DNA of 64,000 nt from an uncultured Woeseiaceae bacterium (GCA_945787845.1 CALZJH010000003.1:62001-126000); one strand, 5' to 3'; shown: positions 34,078 through 43,975, counted from the first letter of the stretch. Translations and numbers: made by a program. The notes: generated by a model not told the origin, from the letters alone.

Positions 34078-35762
34078 TGACTGCTAGTATCGCTGAACTC
34101 GAGGCTCGGTTAACCAGTGTTGAAAAACGGCTGGCTGCACTCGACGGCAAAGCAATTGACGAACCGGTCCACGATCTTCAAGCTGCAGCGCCCGGTTTGG
34201 CAGAGGGCTATGCGGCCAATGCCTCGACGCACATTGGCCGGGTTCTACTTATTTTCGGAGGCGCATATCTTCTCCGCGCCGTAACCGAATTTCGATTCTT
34301 GCCGACCGCAGTGGGTTTGTTCATCGGTGCTCTGTATGCGGTCTTTTGGCTGTACATGGCATATAGAAAGGCCGGTCAGGAGGCGCAGCACACGAATGCC
34401 GCATTCTTCGGTGCGACCTCCGTTGTTCTGACGCTACCTCTGCTGCATGAGGCAGCCACAACCTTCGCGCTGCTGTCCGGCATCCAGGGTGTAACCGCTC
34501 TGGGTATATATTGCGCGTTCGCGATGCTGGTCGCGGTCTTACGCAAGCTGCAAACGCTGGCCTGGCTGGTTACGGCCGGCGGCATCGCAGCGGGTGTGGC
34601 GTCACTGGTCGCAACGCGAACCGCTGTTCCCGTCGCAGTTGTTCTCATCCTGCTGGGACTCAGCGCCCTCTGGGCCTTCTACTGGCGAGGCTGGATAGGC
34701 TTGCGTTGGCTCGGCGCCGTGGGCGCGAATCTTGGCGTGATAGCGCTTATCGCGCTAGCGGGCAGCGACCGCTGGCCGATCGACCCGCGGCTGCCTTTCA
34801 TATTCGCCGTTGTTTTACTGACCACGTATCTTCTGAGTTTTACGTACCAGTCTCATGTTCGTGGCCAACTCGTGAGTGTCTTCGAGGTAGCGCAGGCACT
34901 GCTTGCGGGTGGCATTGTGATGGCGTCAGCGATACTGGCTATCCGGGGCGGGTACCTGGACAACATAACGGTTGGAATAATGGGGATTGTCCTAGGATGC
35001 GGCGGATATGCGCTCGCGATCGCCAGGCATACGCGCGACCTTCGCTACATAAATTTCTTCTATTACTCGACGTTCGGACTCGTCTTTCTCCTGACGGGGA
35101 CAGGGTTGCTCATACCGCTATCGTGGGCGGCCGTCGCCTGGGCGTTGCTCGCAGTGCTAATGGCCTGGTTCAGCGGGCGTATGGGATGGGTCAGCTTGAG
35201 CCTGCAATGTACATTTCTCTTAATTGCGGCAGGCGCCGGTTCCGGGTTGCTTTCCACGGGTCTGGAAGCTTTGATCGGGGATCCTGCCAACGGCTGGGCC
35301 GTTCTGAAGCCAACTCATATTACCGTCGCAGCGGCGACCGTGTTGTGCCTGTTTATTCCAGTAGCGCAGCATTCCGACCGCTGGGGCACCCTTGCCGGAT
35401 TGCCGCAGCTCATCGTTCTGGCGCTCGCGGTGTGGGGCGTCGGCGGTCTGATCGTTGCAGCGAGTGCGCAGTCACTTGCAGGAGCGGGGAGCGCGGATCC
35501 AGCCCTCGACGTTCTGGCAGCAATTCGAACGGCCGTACTGTCTGCTGCTTCAGTGACGCTTGCACTTTCAAGTCGCCACTGGCGATGGCCCGAGGCTCGT
35601 TGGCTGGTCTACCCGGTTCTGGTGCTGGTGGGTATTAAGCTGTTTATCGAAGACTTTCCAAACGGCCAGCCCGTGACGCTCTTTGTTGCGCTCGCGTTTG
35701 TTGGGACAGCATTGCTGGTCGTAGCTCGCCTCCTGAAGCGAGACGCTGGCTCGGCGCAGTAA
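34077..35762 (+). CDS. Polytopic membrane protein, DUF2339-like
   Basis: A 561-residue protein. A short N-terminal coiled coil (IAELEARLTSVEKRLAALDG) is followed by about 15-16 predicted membrane helices, the first being VLLIFGGAYLLRAVTEF. The layout resembles DUF2339 proteins, whose function is unknown, though it is shorter than many. The GTG start overlaps the NrfD stop by one base, so it is translated with the tetraheme/Fe-S/NrfD set and may be an extra subunit or assembly factor of that complex. No catalytic residues were identified. Confidence 0.6.
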   Translation: MTASIAELEARLTSVEKRLAALDGKAIDEPVHDLQAAAPGLAEGYAANASTHIGRVLLIFGGAYLLRAVTEFRFLPTAVGLFIGALYAVFWLYMAYRKAGQEAQHTNAAFFGATSVVLTLPLLHEAATTFALLSGIQGVTALGIYCAFAMLVAVLRKLQTLAWLVTAGGIAAGVASLVATRTAVPVAVVLILLGLSALWAFYWRGWIGLRWLGAVGANLGVIALIALAGSDRWPIDPRLPFIFAVVLLTTYLLSFTYQSHVRGQLVSVFEVAQALLAGGIVMASAILAIRGGYLDNITVGIMGIVLGCGGYALAIARHTRDLRYINFFYYSTFGLVFLLTGTGLLIPLSWAAVAWALLAVLMAWFSGRMGWVSLSLQCTFLLIAAGAGSGLLSTGLEALIGDPANGWAVLKPTHITVAAATVLCLFIPVAQHSDRWGTLAGLPQLIVLALAVWGVGGLIVAASAQSLAGAGSADPALDVLAAIRTAVLSAASVTLALSSRHWRWPEARWLVYPVLVLVGIKLFIEDFPNGQPVTLFVALAFVGTALLVVARLLKRDAGSAQ

Positions 35763-35763
35763 A

Positions 35764-35805
35764 TCCAGTGCCCGCAGGACATCGCGGCTGCTGATCCGCT
35801 CTGCC
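35764..35805. repeat. Displaced copy of the 3' end of the CBS-domain gene
   Basis: About 42 bases here match 36575-36616 in the same orientation (roughly 35 of 42 identical, starting TCCAGTGCCCGCAGGAC). The second location is the 3' end of the CBS-domain gene. On the minus strand this copy reads RISSRDVLRALDLL, compared with QISRRDVLRALEVI in the gene. It has no start or intact domain. The pair flanks the small exported-protein gene, suggesting duplication or insertion. A GCCGT/ACGGC hairpin at 35803-35814 overlaps its end. Confidence 0.6.
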
Positions 35806-35842
35806 GTTTTAACGGCCCGTCCTGCCACTCCGGCGAAAGCTC

Positions 35843-36556
35843 CTATTCGCCCTGAGTGGGGTTCTCCGCAATGATATTTTCTGCCCATGCGCCAGCCGTT
35901 TCGCGGGTCCACAAGAGGTCTGACTGGGCACCGTAAACGTACAGAAACAGTACCTTGTCACCGACGTGCAGGGTAAGCATTGTCGCCGACAGGACCTCGC
36001 TGCCCATATCCTCACCGTTTACCGTTGCCGAGACGGTCATGTACATGGAGCTTGCGATGGCGTTGTCGGTATCGTGATGTATCGGCAAGGGTACGACGCC
36101 CCCCAACTCGACGGCGAGGTCGGCATCGAACTGCTCACTCAGAGACGCGTTTCCGGCGCTCGTGATTTCGGGTAGTTTTTCCTGCACCCTGGCCGTCAGT
36201 TCGAAGAGCTGATTCCGCATGATGTCCTGGAATTCGCCGAACTGGGCCTCGGAGACGGACATCCGGCTAATGTTCTTCTCCGTCTCGATATTCATATAGC
36301 GACCGACGTCGACAGCGTCCCCGCGTCGAATCGCTGCCGCCGTGGATTCGTGAATGAGCGTCAGGTAACGATTGTTGCTCGGAGCAACATACGCCCACAT
36401 CGACTCGTAGTAAGGGGACATGTCCCGAGTGAGCTCAACGTACCCCTCCGGGACCGGGATACTAATCGTACGTTCACCGACGACGATATCGGCCGCGCCG
36501 GCATTGAGGCAGAAAATGCCAAGTAACAGAACAATCAGTATGCGCATAAAACTCAC
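35843..36556 (-). CDS. Small exported protein of unknown function
   Basis: A 237-residue protein with a signal peptide (MRILIVLLLGIFCLNAGAAD; start at 36556 or three codons downstream). The mature part is mixed alpha/beta with no motif I recognise and no cysteines in conserved pairs. It is the last gene of the minus-strand nqr transcript, abutting the CBS-domain gene. It is flanked by the 42-base direct repeat described here, so it may have arrived later than the rest of the operon. Periplasmic location is likely; function unknown. Confidence 0.65.
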   Translation of the reverse strand: MSFMRILIVLLLGIFCLNAGAADIVVGERTISIPVPEGYVELTRDMSPYYESMWAYVAPSNNRYLTLIHESTAAAIRRGDAVDVGRYMNIETEKNISRMSVSEAQFGEFQDIMRNQLFELTARVQEKLPEITSAGNASLSEQFDADLAVELGGVVPLPIHHDTDNAIASSMYMTVSATVNGEDMGSEVLSATMLTLHVGDKVLFLYVYGAQSDLLWTRETAGAWAENIIAENPTQGE

Positions 36557-36960
36557 TAGCCCGCTGCGATCACTTCCAGTGCCCGCAGGACGTCGCGGCG
36601 ACTGATCTGTCCGACCAGCCTGTTCTTGTCAGTGACAGGGAAGCGCCGGTAGCGCTTGTCGATGAATACTCCGGCGAGGTCGACAATACTCATCTCGGCA
36701 TTTACCGTGGTCACGCCATCGGACATGTAATCGCGAACCGGGCCGCCGTACTCGCCATGATAACCGGCTTGCAGCGCAACTTTCATGCAGTCGAGTTCAG
36801 ACAACATGCCGACAAGGTTGCCTTCGTCGTCAACAACAGGGGCACCCGCGATGCGATTCTTTACCAGCACGTGCACGGCATCGAGGACCGGCGTGTCGGG
36901 CTTGAACGTCACGAGCGTTCGCGCCATATAGTCTTTTACAAGACAGGACTTGATGTTCAT
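36556..36960 (-). CDS. Two-CBS-domain protein
   Basis: A 134-residue protein made almost entirely of two CBS motifs. The first (VKDYMARTLVTFKPDTPVLD through APVVDDEGNLVGMLSELD) and second (VRDYMSDGVTTVNAEMSIVD through FPVTDKNRLVGQISRRDVL) would pair into a Bateman module that binds adenine nucleotides. The start at 36960 (MNIKSC) overlaps the nqrM stop by four bases, so it is coupled to the nqr operon. A role in sensing energy charge for Na+-NQR is plausible but unproven. Confidence 0.85.
   Translation of the reverse strand: MNIKSCLVKDYMARTLVTFKPDTPVLDAVHVLVKNRIAGAPVVDDEGNLVGMLSELDCMKVALQAGYHGEYGGPVRDYMSDGVTTVNAEMSIVDLAGVFIDKRYRRFPVTDKNRLVGQISRRDVLRALEVIAAG
36575..36616. repeat. Parent copy of the 42-base direct repeat
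   Basis: This segment inside the 3' end of the CBS-domain gene is the counterpart of 35764-35805, in the same orientation, about 811 bases away. It encodes the final helix (ISRRDVLRALEV) of the second CBS motif. Differences are scattered single bases, so the copies are not recent. Confidence 0.6.
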
Positions 36961-37157
36961 GTTGCTTCTCCGTCCGCGCTCTTGCGCTTCTTGCGGCACT
37001 GGCCTTTGCCGCTGCATAGCTCACAGCCACCGCTATTCAGGCCGCCGCAGCTTCCGCTGATTGCCTTGCGACCGTTGATCACGCCAACGCTCATGCCCGT
37101 GATGACGAGCAGAATAATGACAAAGCTGAACAGCAGTGTTGTGATGATCGTATTCAT
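36957..37157 (-). CDS. nqrM: Na+-NQR maturation factor NqrM
   Basis: A 66-residue protein with one N-terminal membrane helix (about residues 5-27) followed by four cysteines in the NqrM (DUF539) arrangement: C37 in SCGGL, C45/C48 in CELC and C54. NqrM is needed to insert the Fe centre coordinated by NqrD and NqrE. It lies directly after apbE and overlaps both neighbours by four bases, the usual place at the end of nqr operons in gammaproteobacteria. Confidence 0.93.
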   Translation of the reverse strand: MNTIITTLLFSFVIILLVITGMSVGVINGRKAISGSCGGLNSGGCELCSGKGQCRKKRKSADGEAT

Positions 37158-38188
37158 TGTGCACTCAGTGTATCGAAATCGGGCGTCGCAATTTCTCGTA
37201 TGCCGCTCGCGTCGCGTACCAGGAAGTAGGCGGCAATGCCGAGCTCCTGGGCAAGCTCAGGGCCGTCTTCAGGGCCGAGCACAAGCAGCGCGGTTGCCAT
37301 CGCATCTGCGAAGGCTGCCGACGCGTCTACCACGGTAACAGCTGCAAGGCTGTGCGTCACCGGTCGGCCGGTCCGCGGGTCGATCGTGTGCGAATAGCGC
37401 CGTCCGTCGTGTTCAAAGTAGTTTCGGTAATCGCCGGAGGTGGCGACACTGGTATCGGTTACATGCAAGATCGCGTGCGGCACGCGCTCCGATGTTGAAG
37501 GCGCTTCGATGCCGATGGCCCACTTGCGACCCTTTCGGTTGTGGCCGCTAATGCGCAACTCACCGCCAATTTCCACCATGTAGTTTTCGACGCCGCAGGA
37601 ATCGAGGAGCTCCGCGACCAGGTCCACCGCATGGCCCTTGGCCCAGCCCGAAAAATCCACGTACAGATCCGGCACGTCCTTGCGCACGAGCTGCTCCTTG
37701 CAGTCCACCTCCACCAGGTCGAAGCCAACCCGGTGTTGTGCTGCCACAATATCCTCGTCTGTTGGCGGTTTGCTGATCGTCCCGGCAGGGCCGAAACCCC
37801 ACAGGTTGACGAGAGGCCCCACGGTCGGGTCGAAAGCGCCTTTGGTGATCCTGCTGATTTCAAGTGAGCGCTCGAGCAGGTCGCAGAACGGCGCGGATAC
37901 CGATACCCAGTCTATCGACAAGGCCGCATTTAACGCACTGAGCTCAGAATCGTCCCGCCAGGTAGAGGCAAGCTTATCGAGGGAGCCCAGCACGTCGAGT
38001 ATGTCCTGTCGCAGGACGTCGGCGTCCAGCTCCGCGGGAAAACCGACCACGGATACGACGAACGACGTACCAAGTGCGCTGCCCTGGAGATCCGTTTGCG
38101 GCGATGCGTGGTCGCATGCGCCCAGGGTCAGCAGTGCAAGATAGAGGGTGAACGAGCGCAGCACGATCAGCTTAGCCGCCGAAATCAT
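37154..38188 (-). CDS. apbE: FAD:protein FMN transferase ApbE (lipoprotein)
   Basis: A 344-residue protein with a lipobox ([10 protein letters not shown]25) and the ApbE fold. Markers are GTSFVVSV near the start, [13 protein letters not shown] (flavin-binding), and [20 protein letters not shown] followed by DADAMAT-like metal residues ([13 protein letters not shown]). It attaches FMN covalently to threonines of NqrB and NqrC, both encoded upstream in this operon. The start overlaps the end of nqrF by 17 bases; a GTG eight codons later would also give a good lipoprotein signal. Confidence 0.93.
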   Translation of the reverse strand: MISAAKLIVLRSFTLYLALLTLGACDHASPQTDLQGSALGTSFVVSVVGFPAELDADVLRQDILDVLGSLDKLASTWRDDSELSALNAALSIDWVSVSAPFCDLLERSLEISRITKGAFDPTVGPLVNLWGFGPAGTISKPPTDEDIVAAQHRVGFDLVEVDCKEQLVRKDVPDLYVDFSGWAKGHAVDLVAELLDSCGVENYMVEIGGELRISGHNRKGRKWAIGIEAPSTSERVPHAILHVTDTSVATSGDYRNYFEHDGRRYSHTIDPRTGRPVTHSLAAVTVVDASAAFADAMATALLVLGPEDGPELAQELGIAAYFLVRDASGIREIATPDFDTLSAQ

Positions 38189-39416
38189 CCAGCAGGATGT
38201 TTTCTTTCGGTACGCCCAGGCTGTCCAGCATCTTGATGACGGCCGTGTTCATCATGGGCGGGCCGCAGAGGTAGAACTCACAGTCCTCGGGCGCCGGGTG
38301 TTTCGAAAGGTACTCGTCAAACAAAACCTGGTGAATGAAGCCCGTGAGTCCTTCCCAGTTATCCTCGGGCAGTGGTTCTGACAACGCCAGGTGCCACTCG
38401 AAGTTGTCGTTCTTCTCGGCCAGCTCATCGAATTCCTCGGCGTAGAACATCTCCTTGAGACTGCGCGCGCCGTACCAGAAGGACATCTTGCGCTTGCTGT
38501 GCTTGCGCTTCAGCTGGTCGAAGATGTGTGCGCGCATCGGCGCCATGCCGGCGCCGCCGCCGATGAAGACCATTTCGTTGTCCGTGTCCTTGGCAAAAAA
38601 CTCGCCGTAGGGTCCGGAAATCGTCGTGTGGTCGCCGGGTTTCAGGTTGAAAATGTACGACGACATGATGCCCGGTGGAACCGAAGCGTCTGCGCCCGGG
38701 GGCGGTGTCGCGATGCGGACGTTGAGCTTGATAACCGTTTTCTCTTCGGGGTAACTGGCCATCGAATAGGCCCGCATTTCCGGGTGCTTCACATGAGATT
38801 CGTACTGCCACAGGTTGTACTTGTCCCATTCGTCGCGGAAGCGCTCGTCGATATCGAAATCGCTGTACTTCAAGTCATGCGGCGGGCACTCGATCTGGAT
38901 ATAGCCGCCGGCCCTGAACTCGAGTTCCTCGCCTTCCGGCAGGGCGACAACGAGTTCCTTGATGAAGCTCGACACGTTCCTGTTGGAGACCACGGTACAG
39001 TCATAGCGCTTGACACCAAACACTTCTTCGGGGACCTGGACTCTCATGTCCTGTTTGACGGCAACCTGGCAGGCAAGTCGATAATGGTCCGCCGCATCGC
39101 GTTTGTTAATGACCGAGGTTTCGGTCGGCAGGATAGCGCCACCGCCCGAGAGAACCCGCACGCGGCATTGAGCGCAGGTACCACCGCCACCGCAGGCGGA
39201 GGGCACAAAGAGCTCATTGTCGGCGAGGCTCTGCATGAGCTTGCCCCCGACCGGGATCGCCAGTTCGAGTTCGTCGTTGACGATGACCTTGACATGGCCG
39301 GTTGCGACCAGCTTGGAGCGCGCCACCAGAATGACGAAGACGAGAATCAGGACGACGGCAGTAAAGAGGCCGACGCCGAGCAGTACTTCCTGAAGTACGG
39401 CAGAGTCGATGTTCAC
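38172..39416 (-). CDS. nqrF: Na+-translocating NADH:quinone reductase subunit F
   Basis: A 414-residue subunit and the entry point for electrons from NADH. One N-terminal membrane helix (about residues 10-32) precedes a 2Fe-2S ferredoxin domain with C75, C81, C84 and C116 ([12 protein letters not shown]). Then follow an FAD domain ([10 protein letters not shown]) and an NADH domain ([22 protein letters not shown]). Length and motifs are typical. It begins two bases after nqrE ends. Confidence 0.96.
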   Translation of the reverse strand: MNIDSAVLQEVLLGVGLFTAVVLILVFVILVARSKLVATGHVKVIVNDELELAIPVGGKLMQSLADNELFVPSACGGGGTCAQCRVRVLSGGGAILPTETSVINKRDAADHYRLACQVAVKQDMRVQVPEEVFGVKRYDCTVVSNRNVSSFIKELVVALPEGEELEFRAGGYIQIECPPHDLKYSDFDIDERFRDEWDKYNLWQYESHVKHPEMRAYSMASYPEEKTVIKLNVRIATPPPGADASVPPGIMSSYIFNLKPGDHTTISGPYGEFFAKDTDNEMVFIGGGAGMAPMRAHIFDQLKRKHSKRKMSFWYGARSLKEMFYAEEFDELAEKNDNFEWHLALSEPLPEDNWEGLTGFIHQVLFDEYLSKHPAPEDCEFYLCGPPMMNTAVIKMLDSLGVPKENILLDDFGG

Positions 39417-39418
39417 AG

Positions 39419-40021
39419 TTATATTCCCGAAAAGCCCATGAAGCTGAGCGACATGAGGCCAACGATGATGAATGCGATACCCAGTCCCTGGAGACCGTCC
39501 GGAACGTCGGAGTACTTGAGTTTCTCGCGAATGCCGGCCAGCGCAATCAGCGCGATCGCCCAGCCAGCGCCGCTGCCGACGCCGTAGACGACCGATTCAG
39601 GCAGGTTGTACTGGCGTTCGACCATGAACAACGTGCCGCCAAGGATGGCGCAGTTCACAGTAATGAGCGGCAGGAAGATGCCGAGGGCGTTATAGAGCTT
39701 CGGCACAAAGCGATCGAGCGTCATCTCGAGTATTTGCACGAGCGCAGCGATGACGCCGATGTAGCTGACCAGCCCGAGGAAGCTCAGGTCGACATCGGGC
39801 AATCCGGCCCACGCAAGCGCGCCATCGGCGAGCAGAAATCTGAAGATAAGGTGATTCACAGGAACCGTGATGACCTGGATGACGATCACCGCGAGGCCGA
39901 GTCCGATAGCCGTTTCAACGCGCTTGGAAACGGCGAGGAACGTGCACATACCCAGGAAGAAGGCGAGTGCGAGGTTCTCGACGAAAGCGGCCTGAACAAA
40001 GAGGCTTGCATAGGCTTCCAT
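39419..40021 (-). CDS. nqrE: Na+-NQR subunit E
   Basis: A 200-residue membrane protein with six helices, homologous to NqrD in inverted topology. It contains the cysteine-bearing segment NCAILGG, and helps bind the iron centre shared with NqrD. Sequence and length are canonical. Its start overlaps the nqrD stop by one base. Confidence 0.95.
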   Translation of the reverse strand: MEAYASLFVQAAFVENLALAFFLGMCTFLAVSKRVETAIGLGLAVIVIQVITVPVNHLIFRFLLADGALAWAGLPDVDLSFLGLVSYIGVIAALVQILEMTLDRFVPKLYNALGIFLPLITVNCAILGGTLFMVERQYNLPESVVYGVGSGAGWAIALIALAGIREKLKYSDVPDGLQGLGIAFIIVGLMSLSFMGFSGI

Positions 40022-40680
40022 CAGAACACCTCCGTTCGGTGGACTTCATGGATCTGGTATTCCGGCTTCTCGACCTGCTGCTTGCGCCAGGTCCGAATGC
40101 CCCAGATGAGCAGACCGATGATGAAAAACGCGCTCGGCGGCAGCAGCATCAGGCCGTTAGCTTCATACCAACCGCCGCTCGACGCCAGCTCGAACACCGG
40201 GTAGCCGAGCAGCGTGCCCGCGCCAAACAGTTCGCGCAGGGTTGCAACGGCGATCAGGATGATGCTGTAACCGAGACCGTTGCCGAGACCGTCGATGAAG
40301 CTCATCACGACGCCGTTCTTCATGGCGAAGGCTTCGGCGCGGCCGAGCACGATGCAGTTGGTAATGATCAGGCCGACGAAGACCGACAGCTGTTTGCTGG
40401 TCTCGAAGGCATAAGCCTTCAGCAACTGGTCTACGAGGATCACGAGCGACGCGATGATCGTCATGTGGACGATGATGCGGATGTTGTTCGGGATACGGTG
40501 GCGAAGGGCGCTGATCGCGGCGCCGGCCAGTGCGGCGACGCTGGTGAGTGCGACGCACATGAGTAACGCCGGCAATAGCGAGGTCGTGACGGCGAGTGCC
40601 GAGCAGATGCCGAGCATTTGCAGCGTCACCGGGTTGTTATCGACGAGAGGGTCGATTAGTACTGTTCTTGCTTCACTCAT
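40021..40680 (-). CDS. nqrD: Na+-NQR subunit D
   Basis: A 219-residue membrane protein of the NqrDE/RnfAE family. The conserved [12 protein letters not shown] segment provides a cysteine ligand for the iron shared with NqrE. It overlaps the nqrC stop by eight bases. Sequence order in the operon (A-B-C-D-E-F) confirms NqrD and not RnfE. Confidence 0.95.
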   Translation of the reverse strand: MSEARTVLIDPLVDNNPVTLQMLGICSALAVTTSLLPALLMCVALTSVAALAGAAISALRHRIPNNIRIIVHMTIIASLVILVDQLLKAYAFETSKQLSVFVGLIITNCIVLGRAEAFAMKNGVVMSFIDGLGNGLGYSIILIAVATLRELFGAGTLLGYPVFELASSGGWYEANGLMLLPPSAFFIIGLLIWGIRTWRKQQVEKPEYQIHEVHRTEVF

Positions 40681-41431
40681 CTGTTTTGCCCTCGCGGAAA
40701 TTGGCCAGATAGGGGCCGAAGCCGTGCGACCCGGTCCAGTACTGCACCAGCCCGGTAATGCCGTTGCCGGTCAGCGTTGCGCCCGCCAGGCCATCGAGCA
40801 TGTGTTCAGTGCCGGTAACACCCTCGGGGACCAGTCCCTTGATGACGCGGATCACTGGTTCGCCCTCGTCACCGTAGATTTTTTTGCCGTCCACCTGCGC
40901 GCGCCAGGATTCCTTGTCCATCTGGTCTCCGAGGCCGGGCGTTTCGCCGTGTGAATAGAAGCGCAGGCCCCTGATCGTATTGCCGTCCGGGGCAACCGCC
41001 AGGTAGCCAAGCATGGTTGACCAGAGACCCTTGCCATAAACGGGCAGGATGACCTGGTCGACGCGTCCATTGTCCGTAACGAGGTACACGTCGATATTTG
41101 CGGCTCGCTGCGCGATCCCTGCGATATCCAGTTCGTCAGGGATAGCGACGGTCGCCTCCATATCGGCGTCATCTGCGTAGGCGCCGGACCCGAGGTCCAC
41201 GGTACGCGTATCGATGGAAGCGAACAGCGCGTCGACATCCGCGCCGGGCTCCATGAGTCCCGCGACGTCGAGAATGATCTGCTTGCGGAACAGGTCTTCG
41301 TTCTTTGCCTGCACCGGCTTCAGTACGATGGCGGCACTGGAGACGATGATCGAGCAGACGAGGCTGAGCCCAATCGCTACGATCAGCGTATTCGAGATGC
41401 TGTCGCGGTCGAAGTTTTTCTTGTCAGACAT
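40673..41431 (-). CDS. nqrC: Na+-NQR subunit C (covalent FMN)
   Basis: A 252-residue subunit with one N-terminal helix (about residues 16-36) and a periplasmic FMN domain. The flavinylation site is DGLAGAT with T219 as the expected FMN attachment residue; the usual serine of the S-G-A-T motif is alanine here. ApbE from the same operon would perform the transfer. Overlaps nqrB and nqrD by eight bases each. Confidence 0.95.
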   Translation of the reverse strand: MSDKKNFDRDSISNTLIVAIGLSLVCSIIVSSAAIVLKPVQAKNEDLFRKQIILDVAGLMEPGADVDALFASIDTRTVDLGSGAYADDADMEATVAIPDELDIAGIAQRAANIDVYLVTDNGRVDQVILPVYGKGLWSTMLGYLAVAPDGNTIRGLRFYSHGETPGLGDQMDKESWRAQVDGKKIYGDEGEPVIRVIKGLVPEGVTGTEHMLDGLAGATLTGNGITGLVQYWTGSHGFGPYLANFREGKTDE

Positions 41432-42632
41432 TGCGTTTCAGCCTCCGCTTGACGTTGGCTTGCACCACGAAATGATCGATCACCGGCGCGAACACGTTGG
41501 CAAACAGGATCGCGAGCATGATGCCTTCCGGAAATGCTGGGTTGACGACACGAATCAGCCAGGTCATGAACCCGATCAGGAAGCCGAAGACCCATTTGCC
41601 GGTGTTCGTCTGGGCGGCGCTGACAGGATCGGTTGCCATGAAGACCGCTCCGAAAGCGAAGCCACCCAGTACCATGTGCCACTCCCATGGCAGGGACATC
41701 ATCGGGTTGCTGCTCTCGGGGTTGCTGAACAGCAGGGTCGGAACGATCAGGCCCAGGCAGACCGCTACGATAATCCGCCAGGATGCGATGCCCGTGTAGA
41801 TGAGAATCACGGCACCGAGCAGGCAGGCTGCAGCCGATACCTCACCGATTGAACCCTGTATCTGGCCGAGGAAAGCCTGCATCCAGGTCAGACCGGAATC
41901 GAGCACGCCCTGGAAACCTTCGATGGCGCCGATGCCCAGTGCCGTTGCGCCACTGAAACCGTCAACCGGAGTCCACACGGCATCGCCGGAAATCTGCGCC
42001 GGGTACGCGAAATACAGGAAGGCGCGGGCGAGGAGCGCCGGGTTCAGGAAGTTCTTGCCGGTGCCACCGAACACTTCCTTGCCGATAATGACGCCGAAGC
42101 TGATGCCAACAGCAACCTGCCAGAGCGGTATCGTCGCCGGTACGATCAGCGCGAACAGCCAGCCCGTGACAAAAAAGCCCTCGTTAACCTCATGGTTTCG
42201 AATACCGGCAAACAAGACCTCCCAGCCGAGGCCTACGACCATCGTCACGATGTAAATCGGCAGGAAGTACAGTGCGCCCTGCAGCGTGCAGTCCCAGAGG
42301 CTGGCCGGATCGTAGCCGGCGCCGAGCAGCGCGATCGTCGCGCCGCGCCAGCCTTCAAGCCCCGCGATACCGAGACCCTGCATGGCCATGTTGGCCTGGT
42401 ATCCCGTGTTCCACATGCCGACCAGCGCCGCGGGCGCTGCCGCAATCACGACGATGATCATGACGCGTTTCAGGTCAAGCGCGTCGCGTATGTGTGGGGA
42501 ACCGCGGCTCAGATCGCCAGGTGAATACAGGAACGTATCGACAGCCTCCCAGAGCGCATGAAAGCGCTGGAAGCGTCCGCCCTGCGTGAACAGGGGTTCG
42601 AGCGTATCGAGAAACGAGCGTAGTCTTTTCAT
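41424..42632 (-). CDS. nqrB: Na+-NQR subunit B (covalent FMN, Na+ channel)
   Basis: A 402-residue polytopic subunit with about ten helices. The FMN-threonine motif is DGFSGAT (T230). Other family segments are visible: GKEVFGGTGKNFLNPALLAR and NHEVNEGFF. It forms the sodium path and takes part in quinone reduction. Its start overlaps the nqrA stop by one base. Confidence 0.96.
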   Translation of the reverse strand: MKRLRSFLDTLEPLFTQGGRFQRFHALWEAVDTFLYSPGDLSRGSPHIRDALDLKRVMIIVVIAAAPAALVGMWNTGYQANMAMQGLGIAGLEGWRGATIALLGAGYDPASLWDCTLQGALYFLPIYIVTMVVGLGWEVLFAGIRNHEVNEGFFVTGWLFALIVPATIPLWQVAVGISFGVIIGKEVFGGTGKNFLNPALLARAFLYFAYPAQISGDAVWTPVDGFSGATALGIGAIEGFQGVLDSGLTWMQAFLGQIQGSIGEVSAAACLLGAVILIYTGIASWRIIVAVCLGLIVPTLLFSNPESSNPMMSLPWEWHMVLGGFAFGAVFMATDPVSAAQTNTGKWVFGFLIGFMTWLIRVVNPAFPEGIMLAILFANVFAPVIDHFVVQANVKRRLKRNV

Positions 42633-43975
42633 CAGCCGTTTACCTCGATCTCATGCAAAGTGTTTCGCAGGTGGGGTCCATATTCGTACTTGCCGTTGCA
42701 TACAAAAGAGCACAGGGCGAGATCTTCCTCGTCCAGTTCCAGGCATCCGAGCGCGCGGGCACCGTCGGTGTCACGCACGAGAATGGCCTTGAGCAGGGGC
42801 GTCGGCAGGATGTCGAGCGGCATGACCTGCTCGAAACTGCCGATAGAGACCATCGCGCGGGGACTGCCGTTCTGTGACGTCGTCATTCTGAGTTTCTTGC
42901 CGAACAGCCGGCCCGCAAATGCCCGTGCTGCCGAAAACTTGCCGAACCCGGGTCGCAGGAAGCTCAGGAACTCGCGTTCATTGCCCTCCTGCAGGATCGT
43001 GATCTGGTCGTCGTAGCGACCGAGGTAGGCGCCCCAGCCCGCGGCGCGGTGTCCATTGAGAACCGAGCCGGATACGACGCGAACGTCGCCAGGCTCGAGT
43101 TCACCACGAATCAGGTCGCTGGTGTTCGCGCCAAGCCTGGTCTCGATCAGGCGGGGATTCTTGACCTTGGGTCCGCCAATTGACACAACAAGATCGACCG
43201 GCAGACGACCGCTCGTGAACAGCTTGCCGACGGCGATGACGTCCTGGTAGCCAATGTGCCAGACGATTTTCTGTTCGCTGACGGGCTCGAGGAAATGAAT
43301 ATGCGTGCCTGCCAGGCCGGCGGGATGCGGCCCGGAAAATTCGGCGTGCCGGAACGTCTGGCCGTCCGGTGCAGCAATGCCGGAGTTGACGGCCGTGCAG
43401 ACGTAAACCGGGCCGTCCGTCAGTTTCGACAGCACCACCAGGCCATTGGCGAATGCCTCGGGATTGCGCTTGATCACCACGGCGGGATCGGCCGCGAGCG
43501 GGTTGGTATCGATGGCGGTCACGAACAGCGCGCGGGCCTGGGCGTCAGGTGCCGGAATCTTGCTGAAGGGGCGGGTGCGTAGCGCCGTCCAGAGACCCGA
43601 CTCCAGGAGGTTTTTGCGCACGGCCTCGCCGTCGAGGTCGGTTAGTTGCTCGGCGGAGTACTTGGCGAACTCAACTTCTTCATTGCCATCGAGCTTAATG
43701 ACGACGGATTGCAGCACCCGCCGTTCACCGCGATTCACGGCGGCGACCGTGCCGCTGCCCGGTGACGTGAAATAGACGCCGGGATTCGATTTGTCCGTGT
43801 AAATAGCCTGCCCGAGCTTAACCCGGTCGCCTTCACGCACCAGCATCCTGGGCTTCAGGTCATTAGTGTCGGGTCCGAGCAGCGCGACCGACGAGACTTC
43901 GCGGCCGGCGGAGACGCTCTGTTCGGGGGCTCCGGGCAAAGGAATATTGAGGCCTTTCTTGATTTTAATGTGCAT
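42632..43975 (-). CDS. nqrA: Na+-NQR subunit A
   Basis: A 447-residue soluble subunit on the cytoplasmic side, homologous to RnfC-type barrel-sandwich domains ([17 protein letters not shown] at the N terminus, [13 protein letters not shown]). It takes part in quinone binding. It heads the ten-gene minus-strand set nqrABCDEF-apbE-nqrM-CBS-exported protein. The 232-base gap to the divergent peptidase gene holds its promoter, though no clear -35/-10 pair was found. Confidence 0.95.
   Translation of the reverse strand: MHIKIKKGLNIPLPGAPEQSVSAGREVSSVALLGPDTNDLKPRMLVREGDRVKLGQAIYTDKSNPGVYFTSPGSGTVAAVNRGERRVLQSVVIKLDGNEEVEFAKYSAEQLTDLDGEAVRKNLLESGLWTALRTRPFSKIPAPDAQARALFVTAIDTNPLAADPAVVIKRNPEAFANGLVVLSKLTDGPVYVCTAVNSGIAAPDGQTFRHAEFSGPHPAGLAGTHIHFLEPVSEQKIVWHIGYQDVIAVGKLFTSGRLPVDLVVSIGGPKVKNPRLIETRLGANTSDLIRGELEPGDVRVVSGSVLNGHRAAGWGAYLGRYDDQITILQEGNEREFLSFLRPGFGKFSAARAFAGRLFGKKLRMTTSQNGSPRAMVSIGSFEQVMPLDILPTPLLKAILVRDTDGARALGCLELDEEDLALCSFVCNGKYEYGPHLRNTLHEIEVNG

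Noticed and set aside
38391..39587. 398-codon plus-strand frame antisense to nqrF
   Set aside because: NqrF motifs and operon overlaps establish the minus strand as coding.
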